Of a DNA stretch of 11,490 nucleotides, positions 1 to 7,307 are shown in pieces. Position numbers and translations under genes: made by a program. Numbering within the stretch: position 1 is the stretch's first letter; each line of letters begins with the position of its first letter. The stretch covers positions 1 through 11,490 of the forward strand of contig JBFICP010000092.1 of NCBI GenBank assembly GCA_041581935.1, written 5' to 3'. The DNA is from JAABYT01 sp041581935 (lineage in GTDB: Bacteria; Pseudomonadota; Gammaproteobacteria; HK1). The notes beneath the pieces are model-generated. The model saw nothing but the letters and a program-made list of their open reading frames with translations, made no database searches and had not been told where the DNA came from.

Positions 1-686
1 ACCCGCGTCTCCCACAGCGGCTGGCCGTTACTCAAAGCGACTGCCACCATCTGTCCACCGTCGAATCCCGCCACGGCGGCACCCTCGACGAGCGCCGGCG
101 AGCTCGTGCCACGCAACGTGAGCACCGGCGCGGTACGGTCGTAGACCCAGAGCCGCGTGCCGTCATCGGAGCTCAGGCCGAAGAGTTTCCCGTCCGTCGT
201 TCGTACCACGACAATTCCGCCCTTCGCCTGTGGCGCGGACAAGACTTCACTGGAGACTCTCGCGCGCCAGTTGATCGCGCCGTCATTCTCGCCGAGCGCC
301 AGGACGTCGCCGTCACTGGTCCCGACCAGAACCAACCCATCACCGATACCGGGGCCGCCGGAAAGCGGGAGATCGGTATCGGTTTCCCAAACGGGCTCGC
401 CTGTTCTCGCGTCGAATGCGCTCACGCTGCCGTCGCGGGTTGCGGCATAAACGCGCTCGCCGGCGATCGCCGGGCGAAGCTTGAGAAACATTTTTCCGGC
501 TCCCGAGCCGACGTGACGTTGCCATACGGTGCGCACCTGTATGCTGGGCTCCAGGTCGACGAGCTCGGCAGGCTCCGCGGTGTTGTCGGGGTTGTCGAAC
601 AAGTTCCCGATCGCCGTGCAGCCTCCGGCGAGCATCAGGCCCGCCAGCAGCAGCACTATCCCGCCGACACGCACCGGACGAGTCAT
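1..686 (-). CDS. bamB: BamB, outer membrane protein assembly lipoprotein (3' end cut by the window edge)
   Basis: BamB is the lipoprotein beta-propeller of the BAM complex, which binds BamA and helps insert beta-barrel proteins into the outer membrane. The first 228 codons are present; the usual length is about 380-390. Residues 1-23 form a lipoprotein signal ending LMLAGGC, with the acylated Cys at 23 and no Asp at +2, consistent with outer-membrane sorting. From about residue 60, PQQ-type propeller repeats are visible, for example GERVYAATRDGSVSAFDA, then GKLFGLSSDDGTRLWVYD, and a TLRGTSSPAL stretch matching the TLRG segment of E. coli BamB. The ATG overlaps the yfgM stop (ATGA, 686..683), pointing to translational coupling. 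The neighbourhood hisS-yfgM-bamB is the conserved one, with der expected just beyond the left edge. Identity is firm; the missing third cannot be judged. Confidence 0.95.
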   Translation of the reverse strand, partial: MTRPVRVGGIVLLLAGLMLAGGCTAIGNLFDNPDNTAEPAELVDLEPSIQVRTVWQRHVGSGAGKMFLKLRPAIAGERVYAATRDGSVSAFDARTGEPVWETDTDLPLSGGPGIGDGLVLVGTSDGDVLALGENDGAINWRARVSSEVLSAPQAKGGIVVVRTTDGKLFGLSSDDGTRLWVYDRTAPVLTLRGTSSPALVEGAAVAGFDGGQMVAVALSNGQPLWETR

Positions 687-1327
687 TGCGCGGCGCCCAA
701 TCCTTCGCCGAGTCCGAGATCGTCGAGCTTGATCCGCAGCCGAGCACGCATTCCTCGGCTCAAGGTTCCGCTCGCGAGCGCCGTTTCATAGGCTTGTGCG
801 GCGGCTTTCATGCTGCGCTGTTGGACCAGAATGTCACCGCGCAGCTCTTCGACGATGGCCGCGAACGCGACGGTGTCGACTTTGGCAAGGAGCTCGAGTC
901 CCGCATCGCCCTGATCCGCATCGAGGAGCAGGCGTGCTTTGCGAATACGTGCCACGTCGCGTATCTCGTCGAGCTGCGCATTGCCCATGACCCAATCGAG
1001 AAATCGATCTGCATCAGCCGGGTTACCGGCGGCCAGCGCGCTCTTGGCGCCGACGAGACCCGCGAGAGCCGCATACTCGCTGTCGGGATGCTCGGCAATG
1101 ATCCGATCCGCCTGCTGCATGGCCTCGCCGTGGTTGTCCAATGCGGCGGTTTCGACCATGTTCTGGTAGACGACGGACAACTGCTCGGCCGCGGCCTCGA
1201 CCCGACTCTGCCAGGTCGTCCAGCCGAATACGCCGCCGAGGCCGAGCACCAGCCCAACCACAACCGCGCGGCCGTTTTCATGCCACCATTTCTTGAGTGC
1301 TTCGAGTTCTTCCTGTTCCGTATCCAC
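683..1327 (-). CDS. yfgM: YfgM family protein, ancillary SecYEG translocon / periplasmic chaperone partner
   Basis: This is a 214-residue single-pass inner-membrane protein of the YfgM family (E. coli YfgM is 206). In E. coli it associates with SecYEG and PpiD and links translocation to periplasmic chaperones. The N-terminus has the family pattern: a short acidic cytoplasmic segment (EQEELEALKKWWHENG, 4-19), a glycine-rich membrane helix at about 20-38, then a helical TPR-like periplasmic domain from about 44 to the end. The start is GTG at 1327..1325, supported by GAGAG seven bases upstream and by alignment of the KKWW segment. It begins 18 bases after the hisS stop and overlaps bamB by four bases, so hisS-yfgM-bamB should be one transcript. 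Nothing looks broken. Confidence 0.93.
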   Translation of the reverse strand: MDTEQEELEALKKWWHENGRAVVVGLVLGLGGVFGWTTWQSRVEAAAEQLSVVYQNMVETAALDNHGEAMQQADRIIAEHPDSEYAALAGLVGAKSALAAGNPADADRFLDWVMGNAQLDEIRDVARIRKARLLLDADQGDAGLELLAKVDTVAFAAIVEELRGDILVQQRSMKAAAQAYETALASGTLSRGMRARLRIKLDDLGLGEGLGAAQ

Positions 1328-1345
1328 GCGTTGTCTCTCGGTTGT

Positions 1346-2623
1346 TCAGTCGCCGAACTCGAGTCGCCCCTTCACGGTGCCGACCATTTCCGAGCAGTCG
1401 ACGGTTACCTGCCCGGCGTCCCCACGCATATCCCGAATCGTTATCCGTTGCTCGCGGACTTCGTCCTCGCCGAGTATCAGCGCCAGCGGCGCTTCGCTGC
1501 GGTCCGCGTTCTTCATTTTACGCTTGAAGTTGCCGGGACCGGCATCCACCACCAGGCGCAGCCCCGGCAGGGCATCGCGCAAAGGTTCCGCGAGCGAATG
1601 GGCGCGGTGCTCTGCCTGGTCGCCGACCGCCAGCAGATACACGTGCGGCCGCTCGTCGAATCGAGACGAAGGTCGCGATTCCATCAGGGCGACGACCCGC
1701 TCGAGACCGACGGCGAAGCCGGTTGCGGGCGTGGGTGGCCCGCCAATCTCGGCGACCAGCCCATCGTAGCGACCTCCGCCGCAAATCGCTCCCTGGGCTC
1801 CCAGATCGTCACTGATCCATTCGAACACTGTGCGTGTGTAGTAATCGAGTCCGCGGACCAGTCTCGAATTGACCCTGAAGCCGATGCCGCTCGCGTTCAG
1901 CATGGCCTGCAGTTGCTCGAAGTGTCGGCGCGAATGGTCGTCTAGGCAGTCGACGATGCGCGGTGCGGTCTCGAGCATTTCCTGCATTTCCGGGTTCTTG
2001 CTATCGAGGATGCGGAGCGGATTGGTGGTAAGGCGTCGCCGGCTGTCTTCGTCCAATTGCTTCGTGTGTGACTCGAGATAAGCGACCAGGCGCGCGCGGT
2101 AAGATGCCTGCACGTCGCGCGACCCCAACGAATTGAGCTCCAGGCGCAACCCTTGCAGTCCGAGACGCTGCCACAGGCGCGTACCGAGTAGAATCAGCTC
2201 GGCGTCGATATCCGGGCCAGGGTATCCCAGCGCTTCGACATCGAGCTGGTGAAACTGTCGATAGCGGCCCTTCTGCGGTCGTTCGTAACGGAACATGGGG
2301 CCGATGTGCCACAAGCGCTGGCCGCGGCCGCGCAGCCAGCCGTGCTCTATGGCCGCGCGCACGCAGCTCGCAGTGCATTCGGGACGCAGCGTCAGGCTTT
2401 CGCCGTTGCGATCCTCGAAGGTGTACATCTCCTTTTCCACGATGTCGGTGGATTCACCTACCGAGCGCCGAAACAGCTCCGTTTTCTCGACGATGGGTGG
2501 GCGCAGCTCCCGGTACCCGTAGCCCGACAGCACGTCGCGCGCGGCATCTTCGAGCGCGCGCCACACCGGAGTTTCTGCCGGCGGGATGTCCTTCATCCCG
2601 CGGATCGCCTGTATCGCTTTCAT
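1346..2623 (-). CDS. hisS: Histidine--tRNA ligase (HisRS)
   Basis: Class II aminoacyl-tRNA synthetase that charges tRNA-His with histidine in the cytoplasm. The protein is 425 residues, against 424 in E. coli. Visible signatures are the N-terminal AIRGMKDIPP (5-14), class II motif 2 FRYERPQKGRYRQFHQ (111-126), the histidine-specific LVRGLDYYTRTVFEW (255-269) and GGGRYDGLV (282-290), and motif 3 GLERV (306-310), followed by the anticodon-binding domain. The ATG at 2623 is chosen because it gives the family N-terminus. A longer in-frame opening from 2761 would add 46 residues unlike any HisRS, and it contains the likely promoter -10 at 2685..2677. The ribosome-binding site is weak. The gene follows rodZ directly; ispG, which sits between them in E. 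coli and Pseudomonas, is absent. Confidence 0.97.
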   Translation of the reverse strand: MKAIQAIRGMKDIPPAETPVWRALEDAARDVLSGYGYRELRPPIVEKTELFRRSVGESTDIVEKEMYTFEDRNGESLTLRPECTASCVRAAIEHGWLRGRGQRLWHIGPMFRYERPQKGRYRQFHQLDVEALGYPGPDIDAELILLGTRLWQRLGLQGLRLELNSLGSRDVQASYRARLVAYLESHTKQLDEDSRRRLTTNPLRILDSKNPEMQEMLETAPRIVDCLDDHSRRHFEQLQAMLNASGIGFRVNSRLVRGLDYYTRTVFEWISDDLGAQGAICGGGRYDGLVAEIGGPPTPATGFAVGLERVVALMESRPSSRFDERPHVYLLAVGDQAEHRAHSLAEPLRDALPGLRLVVDAGPGNFKRKMKNADRSEAPLALILGEDEVREQRITIRDMRGDAGQVTVDCSEMVGTVKGRLEFGD

Positions 2624-2676
2624 GTCAGGAGTGCTCTGGGACGCGCCGCGCGTTGCCGGCGCGATTCGGACGGCGG

Positions 2677-2685
2677 ATTCTATCA
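2677..2685 (-). promoter_or_regulatory. Probable extended -10 promoter of hisS-yfgM-bamB
   Basis: On the minus strand the sequence reads TGATAGAAT: a TG-n extended -10 motif followed by TAGAAT, five of six matches to the sigma-70 -10 box. There is no good -35 at 16-18 bases upstream, which is typical of extended -10 promoters. The start of transcription would be near 2670, giving a leader of about 47 bases before the hisS ATG. It lies in the 183-base gap after rodZ, the longest non-coding gap in the window, so hisS can probably be expressed independently of rodZ. Seen by eye only. Confidence 0.55.
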
Positions 2686-2788
2686 GATTTGATCGCCGCG
2701 GCAGGAACCTCGAAAGCCGGGCAGGGCAGGCTGGTCCGCCCTTCGTGGCACGCGGGTGCATCGGCAGGCGCGATTCCGGCGGCGTGCA

Positions 2789-2805
2789 CCGGCGCGCATC
2801 GCCGG
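2789..2805 (-). other. GC-rich stem-loop just after the rodZ stop
   Basis: A perfect six-base stem (CCGGCG / CGCCGG) with a five-base loop begins two bases after the rodZ stop codon (2809..2807). No run of T follows, so it is not a convincing Rho-independent terminator. It may protect the 3' end of the transcript or be a chance product of high GC content. Confidence 0.25.
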
Positions 2806-2806
2806 C

Positions 2807-4339
2807 TCAAGAATCCGGACGCGTGGTGACGAGCGCAGGCGCAGCTGCAGCCGGGATTCGGCGCGCACCATCGGCGGGCGCGGGCACTGCCGGCGCGGTG
2901 GGAACCGGCGCCCCGGCGACGGGCGTGGTCAAGGTCCCGCCGGCGTCCGCCACCGCCCCTTCGGGTTGAGTGGTCGCAGGCGGCTCGGCGTCCTGGGTCA
3001 GAGGCTCTTCCGTTGGCCGCGGCGCGGCGGGTTGCGGAGCGGCAGCATCCGAGCGCTCGCCGACGGTGAAACGCACGACGCTGCGTCCCTCGAATCGGCT
3101 GAGATCGTAGGGCTCGCCGTTGTAGGCGACCTCGGCACCCTCCACCTCGCCGAGCAGCACGCGCATGGGGCCGGCGCCGGTTACGACGATCTCACTGCCC
3201 TCGCCGGCAAGGCTGTAGTAAAGACGGCCACCACCGCGATCGTAGATTTCGATCCAGGATTCCTGTCTCAGCTGAATCGCCAGGACATCCGATCCGGGCA
3301 ACGGGTCTGGACGCGGCGCTCGAGCGGGCTCGGATTCGGGCGCGCTGTCGCCGGCATCCGGCGCGGCGGCGATATCCCCCGCGGGGCCTTCGCTGGAACT
3401 CTGCTCGGAAGCGCGCTCGGGTCCTTGGTCGGCACCGGCATCGGCGACGGCATCGGCGCCCGGTTCGCGGACTGAGGTGACGCCGCCCGAGTCGCGGGCG
3501 AAAACCACGAGCTCGGCGTCGCCGCTGCGCTCACCGGCGGGCTCGGTCTGCCGTTGCCCGACGGTCGTCGCCGATGTGCCGGGTTGCGCCGGAACGCGAT
3601 TCGGATCGGCCAGCGCATCGCCGGCGTCGGCGGCCGCTGCCGCCTCCGGCTCCGGCTCCGTGGGCGCTCGGTCGCGGGCGCCTTCGGGTTGTTCCGTCGA
3701 AGCGGCTGTCGCCGCTTGCGATGCGTCCCCGTCGCCGCTGCCCGATTGCCCTGGCGGCGTCGTGGCCGCCGTCGGCATCGCCGCAACGTCGACCGGCGGG
3801 TTCGCAGGCTGTACCGGCGGCGATTGCTGCATCTCGCCGCCGCTTTCCGGCTCGCCAGATTGCGTGGCCGGCGCTGTCACCGAGGCGGCCGGCTTGCCGG
3901 CCTGCTCGGGCACCGTCACCTGCGGCTGCCGGCTCTGCCACCAAAGCACCACGAGCACCACCAGCAGCCCGGCGATGACATAGGTGACCATGCGCACCGG
4001 GAAGTCGCTGACGTGCACTTCGGACTTGGCGCCGAGCTCGGAGACCAGGGCGGGCGGACCGATTGCGCGACGCTCGTAGGCCTCCAGGATCGGCCGGTCG
4101 GGAAGGTCCAGCAGCCGCGCGTAGCCGCTCAGATAGCCGCGCACGAACGTGGCGCCGTGCAGCGCATCGTAGTCGTCGCTCTCCAGCGACTCCACCACCC
4201 GCGGCTCGAGCCGCAGGCGGGATGCCACTTCGCCGACGGACAGGCGCGCAGCCTCGCGCGCTTCGCGCAGCCGCTCGCCGGGGCCCACGTCCGCGTCGGC
4301 TTGCGTATCCACTCGCGTGGTCGACTCGTTGGCAATCAT
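2807..4339 (-). CDS. rodZ: RodZ, cytoskeletal cell-shape protein with an enlarged periplasmic linker
   Basis: RodZ links cytoplasmic MreB filaments to the peptidoglycan-synthesising elongasome. At 510 residues it is far longer than E. coli RodZ (337). Domain order: Cro/C1-type helix-turn-helix at about 19-90 (GERLREAREAARLSVGEVAS and onward), a membrane helix at about 116-135 (MVTYVIAGLLVVLVVLWW), a disordered Ala/Pro/Glu/Gly linker at about 138-350, the C-terminal beta domain (DUF4115) at about 351-428 (SWIEIYDRGGGRLYYSLAGE, then VVRFTVGE), and a further 80-residue Pro/Ala-rich tail. The start at 4339 overlaps the pilF stop (ATGA), so translation is probably coupled. An in-frame opening upstream lies inside pilF and is not supported. 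Identity is firm; the linker and tail are the odd part. Confidence 0.93.
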   Translation of the reverse strand: MIANESTTRVDTQADADVGPGERLREAREAARLSVGEVASRLRLEPRVVESLESDDYDALHGATFVRGYLSGYARLLDLPDRPILEAYERRAIGPPALVSELGAKSEVHVSDFPVRMVTYVIAGLLVVLVVLWWQSRQPQVTVPEQAGKPAASVTAPATQSGEPESGGEMQQSPPVQPANPPVDVAAMPTAATTPPGQSGSGDGDASQAATAASTEQPEGARDRAPTEPEPEAAAAADAGDALADPNRVPAQPGTSATTVGQRQTEPAGERSGDAELVVFARDSGGVTSVREPGADAVADAGADQGPERASEQSSSEGPAGDIAAAPDAGDSAPESEPARAPRPDPLPGSDVLAIQLRQESWIEIYDRGGGRLYYSLAGEGSEIVVTGAGPMRVLLGEVEGAEVAYNGEPYDLSRFEGRSVVRFTVGERSDAAAPQPAAPRPTEEPLTQDAEPPATTQPEGAVADAGGTLTTPVAGAPVPTAPAVPAPADGARRIPAAAAPALVTTRPDS

Positions 4340-5118
4340 TGCATACCCGATTCGAGCAGCAATTGCGTTTCGGGAGAATCCGGATAGTTCGCCTTGAGCA
4401 GCATGGCGAGGCTCGAAACCGCGTCCTTGTCGCCGAGCCGTTCCTCTATGCGTATCCCGAGCCACAACGAACGCGAATTGTGCTGGCTCACTTCCCCGTA
4501 GCGCTGCAAGTACGCACGTGCGGCCAGATACTTACCGGCGTTGTAGCTCAGTTCCGCCATATTGAGCAGCGCGATCGGAAAGCGCGGGTCCGCGCGCAAC
4601 GCGGCGCGAAAATAGGACTCGGCGATGGCCGGGTCGTCTGCCCGCAGCCTGCACATCCCCGCGTTCGTATAGGCCATGGCGGGCTTGTTGTAGAGGGGAT
4701 TCTCCACCGCCTTGAGAAAGTACTTCTCGCCTTCCTCCATGCGACCGTGCTCGCAGAGAAATACCCCGTAGTTGGTCTGCGCCGCGGAGTCCGATGGATT
4801 GAGCTCAATGGCGCGCTTGAAGTGCTTCTCGGCCTTAACGGGTTCGCCCAGGCGATCGTAAACCAGCGCGATGCCGTTGTGCGCGGTGGCGTAACCCGGA
4901 TCGGCCTGCACGGCGGTATTGAGACGTTCCCAGGCCAGATCCAGTTGACCGTTGCGCAGATAGCTGAGACCAAGCTGGGTATTGACCATGGCGAGCTGAT
5001 TGACGGTGCCGCCGGCGACACCCTGAGAGTCTCTCGAAGAATCGGTGGCGCACGCGAGCTGCAGGGCGCAGAGCGCTGCGATACCGAGCCAGCTCGATGT
5101 GACCTTGAGTGTCTTCAC
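4336..5118 (-). CDS. pilF: PilF/PilW, type IV pilus biogenesis TPR lipoprotein
   Basis: PilF (PilW) is the outer-membrane pilotin needed for assembly of the PilQ secretin of type IV pili. The 260-residue protein has a signal segment at 1-23 and then about six TPR units from residue 42 to 247, for example NTQLGLSYLRNGQLDLAWER and NYGVFLCEHGRMEEGEKYF. NSRSLWLGIRIEERLGD (214-230) matches the corresponding stretch of Pseudomonas PilF. The start is GTG at 5118..5116, backed by AGGA six bases upstream; a longer TTG opening at 5199 overlaps rlmN and lacks support. The lipobox is poor: the residues before Cys23 are Q-L-A, with Gln where Leu is usual. The position between rlmN and rodZ is conserved in Pseudomonas. 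Other pilus genes are not in this window. Confidence 0.9.
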   Translation of the reverse strand: MKTLKVTSSWLGIAALCALQLACATDSSRDSQGVAGGTVNQLAMVNTQLGLSYLRNGQLDLAWERLNTAVQADPGYATAHNGIALVYDRLGEPVKAEKHFKRAIELNPSDSAAQTNYGVFLCEHGRMEEGEKYFLKAVENPLYNKPAMAYTNAGMCRLRADDPAIAESYFRAALRADPRFPIALLNMAELSYNAGKYLAARAYLQRYGEVSQHNSRSLWLGIRIEERLGDKDAVSSLAMLLKANYPDSPETQLLLESGMQ

Positions 5119-5141
5119 GACCGTTCCTGTCTCGAATCGTG

Positions 5142-5157
5142 CACGGCGTGCGCCGTG
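5142..5157. repeat. 16-base near-perfect palindrome in the rlmN-pilF gap
   Basis: CACGGCG and CGCCGTG flank a two-base centre, leaving a seven-base inverted repeat (as RNA, a six-base stem with a GCAC tetraloop). It lies in the 73-base gap between the rlmN stop and the pilF GTG, ahead of the pilF ribosome-binding site. It could be a processing or stabilising hairpin in the transcript or a protein-binding site. A T6 run is present in the same gap but upstream of the stem on the transcribed strand, so this is not a terminator for rlmN. Confidence 0.35.
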
Positions 5158-5191
5158 GAACCGCCCCCGCTCGACGGGAATTGAAAAAACG

Positions 5192-6382
5192 TCAATCAAG
5201 ATTGTAGCCGCTCCGGGAGTCCGTCACCGCCACGTTTTTCGACGTCTGCCTGCCTGCCCGCGCCCTTAGAAGCCTGATACGCCGGCTGCGGGGCTGCACC
5301 TCTCCGGCCAGCTGCCCGCAGGCGGCGTCGATATCTCCACCCCGGGTTTTTCGCGTGATGGTCATGATGCCGCGTGCCAGGAGCACGTCCCTGAATGCAT
5401 CGATAACGCCCGCCGGCGATCGCTCGTAGCCGCTCATGGGAAAGGCATTGAAGGGAATCAAATTGACTTTCGACGGCACGTCCGCAAGCAGCGCTGCCAA
5501 CTCGCGTGCGTGGCCTGGGGTATCGTTGACGCCGGACAACAAAACATATTCGAAGGTCACTTTTTCACGCGACTCGTCCTCGACATAGCGTCGGCAGGCC
5601 GCGAGCAGATCGCGTATGGGGTAATGCTTGTTCAGCGGGACGAGCTGATCTCGGAGCGCATCGTTTGGTGCGTGCAACGAGACCGCCAAACTGACAGGGC
5701 AGCGACGTTTGAGTGCGTCGATCTTTGGCACGACGCCGGCGGTGCTCAGCGTCACGCGCCGCCTCGCGAAGCCGTGGGCATTGTCGTCGAGCATCAGCTC
5801 GAGGGCGTCGACGACGTTGTCGAAATTCAGAAGCGGCTCGCCCATTCCCATGAGGACGATATTCGTGATCGCGCGGCCGCGATTCGCGTCGGACTCCAGT
5901 AACTGCCTGGCCAGCCATAGCTGGGCGATGATTTCACCGCTGCTCAAGTTGCGATTGAACCCCTGTCTTGCCGTGGAGCAGAACGTACAATTGAGTGCGC
6001 AACCGACCTGAGAGGATATGCACAAGGTGCCCCGCGGAGCGTCGGGAATAAACACCATCTCGATGCAATTGTCCGCGGCAACGCGCACCAACCACTTGAT
6101 GGTGCCGTCCGTGGATTTCTGAGTGGCCACGATCTCCGGCAGTTTAACCGCAGCCTCACACGCGAGCCGGGTCCGCAGGTCCCTGCTGAGGTTGCTCATC
6201 GACGCAAAGTCGGTGACGCGGTGCTGGTGGATCCACTTGAGCATCTGTACGGCTCTAAACGACCGTTCGCCTCTGGCCTGGAAAAAATCTTCCAGTCCGC
6301 CTTGTGTAAGGCCCAGGAGGTCGATCCGATCCGCGTCATCGCGCAACCGGTTCGGATGCTCGAAAGTGATGCTCGTGCTCAT
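5192..6382 (-). CDS. rlmN: RlmN, dual-specificity 23S rRNA (A2503) / tRNA (A37) C2-methyltransferase
   Basis: Radical-SAM enzyme that methylates C2 of A2503 in 23S rRNA and of A37 in certain tRNAs, tuning translational accuracy. The protein is 396 residues (E. coli 384). The [4Fe-4S] cluster motif CALNCTFC places the cluster cysteines at 128, 132 and 135. The catalytic pair is present: Cys121 (in GTLCISSQVG) and the methyl-carrying Cys355 (in DAACGQLAG). GEPLLNFDN (181-189) is the GEP motif that helps bind SAM. The ATG at 6382 aligns with the family start, 14 bases after the ndk stop. A TTG at 6400 overlapping the ndk stop would add six residues and cannot be excluded; no clear ribosome-binding site marks either. 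The C-terminus carries a short extra tail rich in Arg and Ser. Confidence 0.96.
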   Translation of the reverse strand: MSTSITFEHPNRLRDDADRIDLLGLTQGGLEDFFQARGERSFRAVQMLKWIHQHRVTDFASMSNLSRDLRTRLACEAAVKLPEIVATQKSTDGTIKWLVRVAADNCIEMVFIPDAPRGTLCISSQVGCALNCTFCSTARQGFNRNLSSGEIIAQLWLARQLLESDANRGRAITNIVLMGMGEPLLNFDNVVDALELMLDDNAHGFARRRVTLSTAGVVPKIDALKRRCPVSLAVSLHAPNDALRDQLVPLNKHYPIRDLLAACRRYVEDESREKVTFEYVLLSGVNDTPGHARELAALLADVPSKVNLIPFNAFPMSGYERSPAGVIDAFRDVLLARGIMTITRKTRGGDIDAACGQLAGEVQPRSRRIRLLRARAGRQTSKNVAVTDSRSGYNLD

Positions 6383-6396
6383 TGCCGGTCGCCGCG

Positions 6397-6828
6397 TCAA
6401 CGCGTGCGCGGGCAGATCTCGTCGGCTGAAAAGAAGTACGCGATTTCGATTTCCGCGTTCTGCGCGGAGTCAGAACCGTGCACGGCATTCTCGGTGATTT
6501 CCTCCGCGAAGTCCGCTCGGATGGTGCCCGGGGCGGCCTCGGCGGGATTCGTCGCACCCATGACCTCGCGATTTCTTTCGATGGCGTTCTCACCTTCGAG
6601 AACCTGGACGAGCACCGGGCCCGACGTCATGAATTCGACCAGCTCGCCGAAGAAGGGTCGCTCCCGGTGCACCGCGTAGAATCCTTCGGCCTGCTCGCGG
6701 GTCAGATGCAGCATCCTGGCGGCGACGATCCGCAAACCCGCATCCTCGAATCGGGAAATGATCGCGCCAATGGCATTTTTGGCCACGGCATCGGGCTTGA
6801 CAATGGACAGAGTGCGTTCGATCGCCAT
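6397..6828 (-). CDS. ndk: Nucleoside diphosphate kinase
   Basis: Ndk transfers the gamma-phosphate of ATP to nucleoside diphosphates through a phospho-histidine, balancing NTP and dNTP pools. The length, 143 residues, equals the E. coli enzyme. The catalytic His117 sits in the signature NAVHGSDS; Lys11 (VKPDAV) and the C-terminal EICPRTR are also as in the family. The start at 6828 has an excellent ribosome-binding site, GGAG six bases upstream. Placement next to rlmN on one side and isc genes on the other is as in Pseudomonas, where ndk closes the isc region. A -10 candidate at 6875..6870 suggests its own promoter. Confidence 0.98.
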   Translation of the reverse strand: MAIERTLSIVKPDAVAKNAIGAIISRFEDAGLRIVAARMLHLTREQAEGFYAVHRERPFFGELVEFMTSGPVLVQVLEGENAIERNREVMGATNPAEAAPGTIRADFAEEITENAVHGSDSAQNAEIEIAYFFSADEICPRTR

Positions 6829-6869
6829 TCAGATCTCCGGGTTCGCGGTATCGGGCTGGAAAGCGGTCA

Positions 6870-6875
6870 AGTATA
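6870..6875 (-). promoter_or_regulatory. Candidate -10 box for ndk
   Basis: The minus strand reads TATACT, five of six matches to the sigma-70 -10 box, about 40 bases upstream of the ndk ATG. The -35 region is GC-rich and a match at 17-18 bases spacing is weak (TTCCCG at best). It fits a separate promoter for ndk-rlmN in the 155-base gap after iscA, but rests on one hexamer. Confidence 0.4.
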
Positions 6876-6973
6876 AGCTGCCAGGTAGCGCCGCGGGAAT
6901 CCTGGCGGTCATCTGCTCGTGTGCGGCGCGCTCCTGGAAGGCGCACCAACGACGGGGGTTACCGCCAATACCG

Positions 6974-6993
6974 CGGGGTTCGATTAAACCCCG
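6974..6993 (-). terminator. Stem-loop enclosing the iscA stop codon, possible terminator or 3'-end hairpin
   Basis: On the minus strand CGGGGTT and AACCCCG form a perfect seven-base stem with a six-base loop, TAATCG, that contains the iscA stop codon TAA. No T run follows, so intrinsic termination is doubtful. A hairpin here could instead stabilise the iscRA transcript or slow ribosomes at the end of iscA. It separates the isc pair from ndk. Confidence 0.35.
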
Positions 6994-7307
6994 AAGCTTT
7001 CCCCGCAGCCGCACAGACTTTTCACATTGGGATTGTCGTAGCTGAATCCTTCGTTCAGTCCCTCGCGACTGAAATCGATGGTTGTTCCGTCGAGAAACGC
7101 GAGGCTTTCGTCATTGACGATCACCTTCACGCCGTGGGATTCGAAAATGCGGTCGTTATCGGCAATCTCGTCCGCGATATCCACGACGTAAGCGAAACCG
7201 GAGCAACCGGTGGTCTTGATGCCGACGCGCAAGCCCGCCCCCGAGCCGCGTTCGGAAATGAAGCGTTTGACACGCTCGGCAGCGGTATCGGTGAGCATGA
7301 CAGCCAT
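6984..7307 (-). CDS. iscA: IscA, A-type iron-sulfur carrier
   Basis: A-type carrier that passes [2Fe-2S]/[4Fe-4S] clusters or iron to target proteins. The 107 residues match E. coli IscA in length and across the whole sequence. The three ligand cysteines are in place: Cys35 in TTGCSGFAY, and Cys99 and Cys101 in CGCGESFGV at the C-terminus. GLNEGF and NPNVK before the last motif favour IscA over ErpA or SufA, though the subfamilies are close. The ATG at 7307 has GGGA eight bases upstream; a second Met at codon 4 is possible but less well aligned. It follows iscR by 88 bases with no promoter seen between them, so the two are probably co-transcribed. The iscS and iscU genes normally placed between them are missing. 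Confidence 0.93.
   Translation of the reverse strand: MAVMLTDTAAERVKRFISERGSGAGLRVGIKTTGCSGFAYVVDIADEIADNDRIFESHGVKVIVNDESLAFLDGTTIDFSREGLNEGFSYDNPNVKSLCGCGESFGV

Noticed and set aside
686..1945. A 419-codon plus-strand open frame opposite yfgM and hisS
   Set aside because: It spans two firmly identified minus-strand genes, crosses their boundary and shows no family signature.
2624..2761. A 46-residue N-terminal extension of HisRS
   Set aside because: It is unlike any HisRS N-terminus and contains the probable promoter -10; the ATG at 2623 gives the standard protein.
3554..4387. Plus-strand Arg-rich open frames opposite the rodZ linker
   Set aside because: They are the antisense reading of the Ala/Pro-rich repeat-like linker; the Arg-rich composition follows from the GC skew of that segment.
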